Origin: Lepiota brunneoincarnata
Lineage: Eukaryota; Basidiomycota; Agaricomycetes; Agaricales; Agaricaceae
DNA length: 64,000 nt
Assembly (NCBI GenBank): GCA_023014365.1
Contig: JAEBUN010000012.1
Coordinates: 248,001 to 312,000, forward strand
Reading direction: 5' to 3'
Part shown: positions 34,221 through 44,994 of the stretch, in pieces
Layout: each line of letters starts with the position of its first letter
Numbering within the stretch: the stretch's first letter is position 1
Program-made: the position numbers and the translations under genes
Notes under the pieces: model-generated
The model's input: the letters and a program-made list of their open reading frames with translations, nothing else
What the model was told of the DNA's origin: nothing
Database searches by the model: none

Positions 34221-35458
34221 TGAAAAGGTAGAAACTTTTGTAGGTTTTAATATAGATAGTGGGCTTGTTTTCACTAAGCTTAGCTGCAATTCGATAAGCT
34301 TAAGCTAATACAAGTGGAATGAGATAGATAATGAACAGTTTCATCTTTTAGGGTGTTCTGGGGGTGCGTTCTGACAGCAAATTCAAGAGAGTAGTGTTTT
34401 TAGAGGTTAACAAACAGCCGTTGAAGTTATCTTAGCCATACGGTGCAACAATAAAAGGACAATCCCTGTCAATTCAAAGCGCGGGGTCTCTGGTCTCTGG
34501 TCTCTGAACTCTGGTCTCTGTCTCTGTCTCTGGGTTGGTCAACAACTGAAAAAATCACACTTAATGACGCACACTAAATAGCCCTCTGAAACTGTTCTTG
34601 ATCACGGCTTGCAGACTTGTGTGTGGAAGTGGGGGTGAGACCTCTTGCTTCTCCACGAACAAGTGCGACCGTATTTATATTGTTTAGATACATATGAGAG
34701 ATAGTAAATATGAAATAGAAAACAATAAGCTTAATTGTTACAGGCACTGTAGAACATTTTGGAAGGTTCAGCAGCATTTCTACCTCACCCTGGGTTATGG
34801 GTTTTTCTCTGATTAACAAATGGCAATCCAGCCAGACGTGTTCCATGCTCATCTGCATTATTCTGCATCCACGCGAGTGCGTTAAGTTTCCGGATCAATT
34901 ATGATCAGAATGTATAGTGGATGGACAATCCCTTGATCCGTTGTAATTAATCTCAGTTAAGCAGTATGCCAAAGTGCCGGGACCCACAAAGCACTCGTTA
35001 ATTAGGAGTCTTTGATATTTCTAGGGTTTTGGGCATCGGGTATTGCCTCCCGAACGTTGGACGTTCCATTCTGTGGTCCGGTCATCATTATTGAACTTGC
35101 TATAGACGTAATACGCCTGTGACAGCCGCTAGGTACATTCTTTTATGTTCAAACGCATTCGGGTTCATCAGAAAACTGCTCATAAGGTCCCTTGATGTGA
35201 CCGGGGTATACTCAATAGGCTATGTAGAGTCCTGAATCCCTCCAGAGAGCGTTCTGATAGCTCGGTTCACTAAGCTTAGTGATAATGAACTGGTTTGAAT
35301 ATGTCCGAGGCTTGAGTATCCTCAATTTGGTCAAACTGGCTACTACAGGATATAGTACCAATCCTCTATAGAGTTCTTTAATGATATAGCCAATGATTCT
35401 ATGTAGAGAATCGTTCCGGAGTACAGAATTCATGTATAGGCATGAAATTGGCGTATCA
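34221..35458 (-). repeat. 1238-bp repeat, copy B, inserted in an LTR
   Basis: TGAAAAGG...CGTATCA, inserted in the 5' LTR of element 1. The flanks GCAG (34217-34220) and GCGG (35459-35462) fit a 4-bp target duplication with one change, since the intact LTR reads CTGCAGGGACTG here. The ORF at 34858-34574 (minus) is the counterpart of the one in copy A (MEHVWLDCHLLIREKPITQG). Because its length is identical to copy A, the ends are probably right. Confidence 0.78.
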
Positions 35459-35648
35459 GCGGGGACAACTGGCATGTGATAAAAGAAAGAATCACATGCG
35501 AATGGGTAAGAATCACAGGCCAAAGAGAAACTAACTATATACAGGTGGTGGCATGTGATAACTAAATATATATGGGTGCTGACAATGGACATCAACATGT
35601 GATTAAACAAAATAGACAGATGAGGGTGTAGATGGGAAAATGGTAACA
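35459..35648 (-). repeat. 5' LTR of Ty3 element 1, inner half
   Basis: Continues the LTR after copy B (GGACAACTGGCATGTGATAA) and ends in GGTAACA, followed by the target duplication CATAC at 35649-35653. Confidence 0.86.
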
Positions 35649-35653
35649 CATAC

Positions 35654-36630
35654 ACTCTATCCTTCCTACTCCTATCACACTTCAAAAAATCTGAAATATG
35701 CTCAGAAAGAACAATTTCTGGTCTGTTGTTAAGACTAAATGACCTCTTCTTAAGGAGCAATACTGAACTGCTCACTTCAAATTGCCCACAAGTACAAGGA
35801 TTGGACAGTGGAAGATTAGAAATGGATATTATGGACAGATGAAACAAAAATCAACAAGCTTGGGTTATATGGGAACATGTATAAGGAGGGAAGGATTCTC
35901 AGACAAGACTATTGTTCCTACTGTTAAGCATAAGGATGGTGGTAACATTATGGTATGGCAGACTATGGGGTGGAAAAGAGTAGGAATGCTAGTGGAGGTT
36001 GAGAGGATCATAGATGTAGAGTAGTATTGTGAGATATTGGAGTATGGGATGGTGAATAGCTTTGAAACTTTGGAGATGGAGAAGGAGGAGTGGATATTCC
36101 AGTAGGACAATGATCCAAAATACAAGTATAAAAGGGCAACAGAGTGGTTTCAAAATAACAATATGCAAGTTTCACTATGGCCAGTACAATCCCCTGACTC
36201 CAAATCCATTGAACACCTCTGGATATACCTGAAGAACCAGTTGAAGGGATATGAGAAACTACCTGAGGAAATACATGAATTATAGGACAGGTTGGTGGTA
36301 AAGTGGAATAGGATTGCTGTAGAAAGGTGTCAAAAGCTTATAGAAAGCATAACCAGAAGGCTCAAGGCAGTTATTAAGGTAAAAGGAGGCAATTCAAAGT
36401 ATTAATTAAGTAGATGATAGAGGGTCAAAAAACTGTTCCAATGAGTTAATATTTCAACTAATTCATTAATCCATTATTTCTTGGACAAATCATGTGGTTT
36501 AAATGGATTCTGAATTCTAATATAGTATATTACCATACTCTATTTTTCCAAGTATTTACATAATCACCTTGGTCTACTGTTGGCTGATCTTTCTAAATAG
36601 TGAAAACATTGGGATAGTTTTGACCCACTG
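35654..36630 (+). mobile_element. Tc1 copy 3, right part, with transposase remnant
   Basis: Continues the transposon interrupted at 24662. The plus strand carries transposase pieces NIMVWQTMGWKRVGML, DNDPKYKYKRATEWF, SPDSKSIEHLWIYLKNQLKG and the end KGGNSKY with stop at 36403-36405. Stops interrupt it at about 36021 and before DNDPK. The right TIR (about 36418-36630) ends CCCACTG followed by TA. Confidence 0.85.
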
Positions 36631-37875
36631 TATAGTGTGAAAGAGGTGGGTTTATGATTGTAACCTCTACTGTGATGTGGTTCCTGGATAAATGAATAAT
36701 AAATAGGCTTGAGGATGTTGGCTCCAGGAATTTATGCTCATATTTTCATATACATTTAACCCCTATTATTTTAAATGATCTCATCTCTTAAAGGCCTGCT
36801 GGATAATGCTAAACAGTTTTGGTTTAAAAATATTCTTAACTGATTAGAAAATGGTTTACCACTAAAAATGATGTGTTCCAGAGCTCAGCTTACTCTGAGA
36901 CAGCTAGCAGGCTGTAACAGGTATTTGTCCTTATTTACCTAAATATCTTATTTACTGTTGGCTATCACACATGTCACAGTAGTTCTTTTGTCAAGCTTCA
37001 GGCTTGTATTTATACTAAATCAATGATGACAAATAGAGGATCCTGGATACAAGCCATCAGAAAATTGTACCCAACACCCTGTGAGTGTTCATAATAACCT
37101 TATTACCTATGATGAGTATATAGTGTCTCATAAGTATATAAAGGCCTGTACAAGTAGAGATTAAAGCCTTAAGCTTTAATCTTGTTAACAGTGGTTATTA
37201 ATCCTCTCTGCCTTAACTTGGCATGTTCTCTTATTATCTCATTGAGCACAATCCACTAAGCTCTTCAAGGCTAACTATCTCAGATACCTTGTCAAGTGAT
37301 TGAAGGCCTTCTCCAGTTATCTTCAGATACAGAAGGAGCAAGAATTATAACAATAGTTGCCTCATTATGTATGTATATTAGTCAAAATATCATATCCATA
37401 ACAACTCAGAGTCTAATCATTAGACTCTGACTTCTTGACTTTCATAAGACAACCTTCTGCCCTCTAACACAGCCCCACTCTACTCCATCTGCACTCCACT
37501 ATTCTCATCATACAACCATCTCTGCATGTGTCATGGTTATCTGACCTTCAGCTATTCTATCTCTCAAAGCCCTGCCTATAGCTTGTAATACTGTAGATAG
37601 ATCCATTATTAGCCTTCATTTTCATATTAGCCTTTATCTCTCTCAGAACTTGTTTGTATTACCTTCAGCCCCCATCTTATCCTGATTACCTTATACTAAG
37701 ACTATCACCCCAACTGTAAGGGCAACCTGGTAGCTGTGTTGCATTGGCTGAGCAGGGAAAAACCTTAGTATCATTTCCAGACTTCTACCAAGTACATACC
37801 TGAGCAGGGAGAAACCTTAGAGAATTGAGTAAAGTTTCTCCAAGCTCACCTACACTACTTATACTACCTGCTATA
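36631..37875. other. AT-rich spacer between Tc1 copies, repeat-derived
   Basis: No gene recognised. Part of it (36783-36960) resembles 48768-48950 in the same orientation, so Tc1 copy 2 with its nested Ty3 element probably landed in, or near, an older repeat. A short duplicated motif GAGCAGGGARAAACCTTAG occurs at about 37750 and 37803. Confidence 0.5.
36783..36960 (+). repeat. Degenerate repeat, left copy
   Basis: CTTAAAGGCCTGCTGGATAATG and the following ~170 bp resemble 48768-48950 (CTTAAAGGCCTGCTAGACAAC). I judge the identity as roughly two thirds by eye. Confidence 0.5.
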
Positions 37876-38224
37876 CAGTGACCCACAAAACTATTCCAAT
37901 ATTTTGTACTTTTGACTTAAAGTAGTAATAGCTCAATGAATAAAATGGATAAATTTGTGAATATATTTATGAACATAGCCAAATATGTCATATCTGACCC
38001 TGCAAAGTTTCGTTATGTAACACTTCCAAACAAGGCAATTATGAATTTTGTAAGCATTTTAAGTCATTGGAATAGTTTTATCAATGGTAATTTTTAATAC
38101 TAATTTGAGCAATCACATGACTCTGTTGATTGTGAATCAACAAGATCATGTGACCATGTATCTTTGACATATAAATAGATGTGCTGACAGCCATGTCCCA
38201 TCATTCTCAACCCCCCCACTTACT

Positions 38225-38528
38225 ATGAAGCCATTATCTTTTACTCTAAAGCAAACTATCCTCTCTATGCTGAATTCTCATCATTCCTATACTAAAATTC
38301 AAGCAATTACTGGTGCTGGGTGCAGTACCATATCCAGGCTAGCCTCTAAAAATTGTTCCAGCCTTACCAAGTCACTTGGAGGACATTCTTCAAAACTCTC
38401 TACTACCAATATCCAGCATGCTATCCATCTTATCTCTGCTGGCAAGGCTGAATCTGTTGTAGATATAGCCAAATCTCTTGCTCCCATCATTGGGACATCA
38501 GTTTCTTCACAGACTGTGGCAAGACATC
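38225..38528 (+). pseudogene. Tc1 transposase N-terminal part, copy 2
   Basis: Starts MKPLSFTLKQTILSMLNSHH and includes the helix-turn-helix DNA-binding region (SYTKIQAITGAGCSTISRLA, and a second unit to SSQTVARH). The frame is open to the break at 38528, where the LTR of Ty3 element 2 begins; it resumes at 46690. Confidence 0.85.
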
Positions 38529-38912
38529 TGTTATCAGAATTCCATCAGAAGGACAGTTATTTTTAGCCACATTTCCCATGTCACTATGAAACTATCAGTA
38601 GTGTACATCAGAAGGACGATTCCTATCATATGCCTCATGTCTCTTATCTCTGACTCATAGTTACCTTGGTCCGGACTATTATAGTAGGAGTATAGCCACA
38701 CTTAGAGGTATATAAGGATACAGTACGATACCTTGTATCCTTATCTTAGTGTTATACAGTTCTTGCCTCCTATACCTCTTTGCCCTTAAACCGGCTGGAC
38801 TATAGTGCTCTGTTGTCTCCAAGTCACACCTAGTAGGACAGGACCAAGTCTGTATAGACATCCTGTGTCGAACGCCGTGCTACTCAAGAGTGAACCCCTA
38901 ACCCGGGTAACA
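38529..38912 (+). repeat. 5' LTR of Ty3 element 2
   Basis: 384 bp, TGTTATCAG...GGGTAACA. Seven transitions separate it from 46301-46684. Confidence 0.95.
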
Positions 38913-39283
38913 AAACACTAAGATACTCTGCTGCTTATCTCTTGCTCGCCCTCTACTCTGCTCTGCTCTGCCAACGTACTGAACGCGTCGAGGTACCCTG
39001 GTTGTTCAAAACAACGTGCAAAAGAAAACCACCTCTCTGTGTAGCTATCGCTACGTCCCTCAACCTCTCCCCACCAGAAGATCTGGCTTACCTACTCATT
39101 TTCGTTTTCACTTCTACCACTACCCTCATCGCCTACCGAATTATCACCTTAGAACTCAAACGTATCACGTGCCCTTGTCACTGTTGCATCGTCAGATCGT
39201 GGAACCTATATTCAGGGATATCCATCATTGCAATTCAATTTTTCATTCTTCTAGCGATAATCGATCGCTAGACAACTGCCACC

Positions 39284-41056
39284 ATGCCTCCGAAGAAGTT
39301 CTCAGCCCGAGAAACTCCATCACCTCCTCCCAAATCAAGAAACAGAATCTCAGGATCAGGAACCCAAAACCTGGATCCCAGAAGAAACCCTATCCCCACT
39401 CAGACACCATCCCCATTCTATCCTCCATCCCCATTTGATTCACCTAAACCACGTGCATCAACATCTACCCAACTAGTCCCAACAACATCATCAAGTGTCT
39501 CAGCCGCATTAGCTGAAAGACAAAGACAACACGAAGAACAAGAAAAACGCGATATCATTGCAAACCAACTTTCCCCACTTGAACTTAAAAGACTCCAACA
39601 AGCCGTACAACAACCAAGAGAACTCACAGGTTCTGAAGAGAATCTCCTTTCAAGACACGAAGCCTTCGTCGAACTCAACCAAGGAAAAACTCCCATAGAT
39701 AACGATTCAGACGTCTATATAACAGACAACAACCAATCGGATCCTGATCCACAACCACCCGCATTACCCGCACCAACCGTACCCTTAGCCCTACCAGCTC
39801 CCCCGTTACGACCAACGCAACCTCCATCACCACCACTGCCGCCACCACCGGGACAATTGCAAATAATGGCCGCCGCAGCTACCCCAAAAGAGCTAGGACT
39901 CCTCAAACCCATCGGCTTGGATGGAACTAGAAGACTATTCGAAGATTGGATCTTCCAATGTGAAGTTTACATGCTCGCTAACGCGACCACTTACAACACC
40001 GACCTTGCTAGGACCCTATTCGTCCTTTCAACGATGCAATCAGGAGATGCCCGAGCCTGGGCTAGACAATACCTCCATGAAAGAAATGCCCAAACCCAAC
40101 AAGGGCAACCCATTGCCATGGAGTCATGGGACAACTTCACTGCTCGACTTAGAGCCAACTTCACCCCAGCAGACAAACATGCGTACGCGCATACCAGACT
40201 TCAAACCCTGCACCAAGCAGGCAAACCAATGACCGAATTCAACGCTCAGTTCAAAGAACTCGTCTGCCAATCCGGACTAAACGAAGATTGCACATTGATC
40301 GATCTATACCGCAAGGCAATTGACCACCGCATTGCCATGAAAATTGACGAATCGGAGAACCCTCCGACAACTATCACCACTTGGTACACCCGAGCCAATA
40401 AACTCGACGACAATTTCTGCTGAATCAATGCCCTCTATGGCACCCCCAGAAATACATTTCCCCAGAGGAACCAATACCAACCCAACTGCGGACCAAGCCG
40501 TCCAAACAACAATATACCCTACGCACAATTCTACCAGAGGAGCAATGCTCCACGATTCACTCCACGCGACCCACATGCTATGGAAGTAGACCATGTCACA
40601 ATAGAAGAAGGATTCGAAGATCCTTATCCTGAAATCCCACAACCGGAATATACCGAAGAAAACTCCGCACAAGAACCGTTGGAGTTAGATGCTGTTGTCA
40701 CCGGACAACAAATGAAATCATACCAAAACCAGGAATGCTTCCGATGTGGAGCCAAAGATCATTGGGTTAGCAAATGCCCTCAACCGCCGCCAGCTAGATG
40801 CTTCCCAGGAATGTGCACCAATCCTCCTCGTCCTGCGAGAAACCCCAACCATTCCTTTCCTGGACAACAAAACACTTGTCCCGGATTTCCAAACTGGAAC
40901 GCCCAACAATCACCGCAACGCAAGTATTCCCTTGCCGTCGCAGAAGTCGCATCTCAGATGCGCCAAATGGTCGATGATCTCGATCCTGAACTCCAACAAG
41001 AACTCCACTCCGCGCTAGCCGAGGACCCGGAGATGCGTCCATTCCAGGATTTTTAA
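39284..41056 (+). pseudogene. gag of Ty3 element 2, one in-frame stop
   Basis: The ATG at 39284 has a good start context (CTGCCACCATG). The protein begins MPPKKFSARETPSPPPKSRN, with a Pro/Gln-rich N-terminal region, then the capsid-type domain (LFEDWIFQCEVYMLANATTY, LVCQSGLNEDCTLIDLYRKA), and a nucleocapsid knuckle CFRCGAKDHWVSKC at about 40738-40780. A TGA at 40421-40423 interrupts the otherwise continuous frame; a single CGA-to-TGA change would explain it. After the stop, the same frame remains open to 41056. Confidence 0.88.
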
Positions 41057-41166
41057 AAAGGAACACTGTCGACAGATGTGCCCCTGCACATTCCAGAACT
41101 CAGAAGGACATTTCATACTCTCACTCCCAGAAGGACATTTTCTCGATAAACTCTGTACAATTATGA

Positions 41167-44100
41167 CTATCCCCGAATAAACGATCCCTTTTCTTACCCA
41201 TCAAGATTTGGAGTGAACGGACATCAAAACCCGTGGCCATCACCGCCCTGATAGATTCAGGAGCCCAAGGGAACTTCATCTCCCACAAAGTCATTGAACG
41301 ACATGGTTATCAAACCAAACGACTGGACCAACCAATCCCCCTCAGCAACGTTGACGGAACTGACAATCAACATGGCAAGATCCATGAATACATCAAAATC
41401 AAAACCATTATTGATGGAAGAGATTGCACGCTAGAAGCGTACATCACAAATACTGGTGAGAAAGACCTCATCATCGGATTTCCCTGGTTGGAACAATACA
41501 ATCCCGACATCAACTGGAAGACCAAGATGTTTTCTTGGAAACCACAAATCAATCACCAAGACTTTTCCAAACTCCTCAGAACCCTACGACGACCTGTCGA
41601 ACTCAACTCCATCGCCATGGACATAATGGCTGGAAAGACCTCCCAACCTGAGGAAAACCCTGAAGAATATGTCAACCTGTCAAATGTTGACCTCAACACC
41701 TTCTCTCTAGAAAGAGAAATGAACCCCATGCTTCTAACCCCATTAGAAGTAAATGCCAAAGCGACACACGCTACAACGCTCCACAATGAGCAACATAACC
41801 TGACAAAGTCGGCAAACCAAAAAGGAAAACAACTGGAATCAAACAAGGAACCACCTGAGATCCCTCGGAGATTCGCCCGATGGGCAAAAATATTCAACAA
41901 GAAAGCCTCTGAACGATTCCCACCATCAAGAATATTCGATCACGAAATCGAACTAAAGCCGACATTCGAAGCGAAATCAATGAAACCCTATCAAGTGGCA
42001 CCTGCCGAAGAAAAAGCGCTGAAAGAATTCATAGACAAAAACCTCCGAAAAGGCTACATCCACCCTTCAAAGTCCCCTATGGCATCACCCTTCTTTTTCG
42101 TTGCCAAGAAAGGAGGAGACCTCCGACCCTGCCAAGACTATCGTTATCTAAACGATCATACCGTCAAAAATGCCTACCCAATCCCCATGATTTCCTCTAT
42201 CATGGATAAACTCAAAGGAGCTAAGTATTTCACTAAGCTCGACGTCCGCCTAGGATACAATAACGTCAGAATCAAAGATGGTGATCAATGGAAAGCAGCG
42301 TTCAAGACTCCCATGGGTCTTTTTGAACCGACTGTTATGTTTTTTGGACTTTGCAACAGTCCCACAACGTTCCAACATATGATGGACACGTTATTCTCCG
42401 AAATAATGGAGAAAGGAGGAATCATCATCTATATGGATGACATCCTAATCTATGGTAAAACTCAGGAAGAAACCGACAGACTCACAGAAAAAGTACTGCA
42501 GATCCTGCAGGAAAACGACCTCTACCTCAAAACAGAGAAATGCAAATTCAACAAACAACGACTCGAATATCTCAGCATGATCATCACACCAGATGAGATC
42601 AAAATGGATCCCGGAAAACTCAAGGGAATAGAAGACTGGCCAGTGCCAAAAACAGTCCGATACATTCAGAAATTCATCGGATTTTGTAACTTCTACCGGA
42701 AGTTCATCCGCAGCTACTCCCACCACACCAAACCCCTGAACCAACTCCTTTCGAAATCGAACAAATTTGAATGGAAAGAAGAACAACAGAAAGCGTTTGA
42801 AACGCTCAAAAACAAATTCTTAAAGGAACCGGTACTCCTCATGCCCGACTCCACAAAACCCTTCGAAATAGAAGCCGATGCTTCCAAATTCGCATCAGGA
42901 GCGGTCCTGTACCAACACAACATCAACGGAATACGGAAACCTGTATCATTCTATTCAAAGACGTTCGGACCAGCGGAACGCAATTACGACATCTATGACA
43001 GGGAACTCCTCGCTATTATCCGAGCCCTCGAAGAATGGCGCCACTACCTCCTTGGCAGCCCCCATACCGTCCGTATCAGAACGGACCACCAAAACCTCAC
43101 ATACTGGCGTAAACCCCAGAAAATCAACCGCCGACAAGCACAATGGGTACAGACCCTTGCTGACTACAACTTCAAATTAGAACACGTCCCAGGATCAAAA
43201 ATTCCTGCACCAGACGCTCTATCAAGACGTCCAGACCACACCCCTGATGAGGATAATGACAACGAAGACATCACCATGCTTCCAAACAACCTCTTTGTTG
43301 CCACCACCAACATAGAAGATCAAAATTTGATCACAGTACTCCCAGGACACCTCTTTATCGCCACTGTTGATATGAAACTCCAAGAAAGAATCACGGAATC
43401 ACCAAAATACGATGCTAGAACCACCGAAGCATTCAAACTCCTAAAAGAAGCCCACCCTAACGCCACCGATAAAGACTTCGGAACAATTCCAACCCCAAAC
43501 GGTTCACTCCTCACGTTCCAAGAACATGTCATCATTCCAGAGGATCTCCAACTCAGACGCGATGTCATCGCAAGATACCACGACCACCCTACACGTGGCC
43601 ACCCTGGAGAACAGGAAACGTACCGCCTCGCTAAGAAAGAAGTGTATTGGCCAGGAATGTCGACGTTCATAAAGAACTACGTCAAAGGCTGTCCAGAGTG
43701 CCAGCAACATAAAATCATACGTAGACCGGATCACGCACCAACTCAACCGATTCCTCCACCAGCATCTAAATGCCTATTTGCCCAGATCTCATGGGATCTT
43801 ATCACCAGTCTACCACCTAGCGCCGGCCATAATGCGATATTGTCCGTGGTGGACCACGGCCTTACAAAGGGGGTAATTTTCATCCCAACCTCAGATCGAT
43901 CGAACGCCGACAACATTGGATGACTATTAATAGAAAAAGTCTTCACCAGATTTGGACTACCTGACAAAATCATATCAGATCGAGACCCCAGATTCGCAGC
44001 CAACTCCCTCCGACAACTAGCCAAACGACTAAACATCCAACAAGCATTCTCAACTGCATACCACCCCCAGACAGACGGCTCTACCAAACGATACAATCAG

Positions 44101-44892
44101 GAAATCAAAACCTATCTTGCCATATATTGCACCAGAAACCCTCTTGACTGGTCAGAAACCCTCCCTATCGCCAAGTTTGCACACAACTCCAAGATACATG
44201 CCTCAAGGCAGAAATCCCCATTTGAACTAATCATGGGATACAACCCTCCGCCGATACCCATGGTAATGGAAACATCAAATTTTCCATCAGTAGACGAACA
44301 CATCAGACTCCTTGATGATGCTAGAAAAGAAGCACACGCGGCACATCAACTCTCCGCCGATATTATGAAACAAAGAACCAGAAGAACTGTCAAACCCCTT
44401 GAAACACGTCAAAAAGTATGGCTAGAAGCCAAGAACCTAAAACTCCCCTTTATTTCCAACAAGATATCCCCAAAACGACTAGGACCTTTCCTTATCTCAG
44501 AAGTCTTATTGCCACTCACCTACAAGCTAAAACTTCCGATCAAATGGAAAATACACCCAATATTCCACAGAAACCTTCTAACCCCATATACCAAAACAGA
44601 AGCATACGGATCTCATCTGACTCCACCACCACCAGACATCATCAATGAAGAAGAAGAATACGAAATAGAAGCCATTCTAAATCACTGCCAACACTACGGA
44701 AAACTCCAATACTACGTCAAATGGAAAGGATACTCCCACATGGAGAACGAATGGATCACTGACAAAACACTTCACGCAAATGCCAAAGAATACTTGACCG
44801 AGTATAAAGAAGCTCATGGAATTCTCCAGAAAGAACAAGAACCCACCAGAACCAACCAAAGACAACTTTGCTCCCACACCAAACGTACTTAA
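41167..44892 (+). pseudogene. pol of Ty3 element 2 (PR-RT-RH-IN-chromodomain)
   Basis: Frame open from 41167. Protease ALIDSGAQGNFIS; RT with KGYIHPSKSPMASPFFFV, the LDVRLGYNNV segment and active site IIYMDDILIYG; RNase H FEIEADASKFASGAVLYQ and RIRTDHQNLTYW; integrase zinc-binding HPTRGHPGEQ ... GCPECQQH; catalytic Asp residues in ISWDLITSLPP and ISDRDPRF; chromodomain EEYEIEAILNHCQHYGKLQY with YVKWKGYSHMENEWI near the C-terminus, which would target heterochromatin. Two defects: a TGA at 43921-43923 in integrase, and Lys where the catalytic Glu of the D,D-35-E triad should be (TDGSTKRYNQ). Gag stops at 41056, so gag and pol do not overlap. Confidence 0.93.
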
Positions 44893-44994
44893 AGATGCCC
44901 ATGAACCTCGACCTCACTTGCCCCCAAACCACTCCCCCTTTTTCAACAACACCTTCACCAACCTCCTCATCATCCTCCGTCATCATCATAAATA

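Larger units (their letters stand above)
24663..35648 (-). mobile_element. Ty3/gypsy chromovirus, element 1 (old, degenerate)
   Basis: Reads on the minus strand: 5' LTR 35648-34055 (itself interrupted), leader, gag (~32540-31030), protease, reverse transcriptase, RNase H, integrase and chromodomain (~30800-26290), a 3' extra ORF (~26133-25105), and 3' LTR 25017-24663. The flanking CATAC duplications at 24658-24662 and 35649-35653 lie inside Tc1 copy 3. It has been invaded by a solo LTR (28921-29381), an LTR-like piece (29804-30124) and the two 1238-bp repeats. Without these the element would be about 7.7 kb, close to element 2. Many stops and very few CpG dinucleotides show it is old and inactive. 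Confidence 0.9.

Noticed and set aside
35212..35847. 211-codon minus-strand ORF
   Set aside because: It spans the 1238-bp repeat, an LTR half and the antisense of the Tc1 transposase, so it is a chance frame across three elements.
41057..41166. Programmed frameshift between gag and pol of element 2
   Set aside because: The gag frame stops at 41056 and the pol frame is only open from 41167, so they do not overlap in this copy; the TGA just upstream could be a further mutation.
44233..44892. Separate 219-codon gene
   Set aside because: It is the same frame as the integrase and chromodomain end of pol, cut off only by the TGA at 43921-43923.
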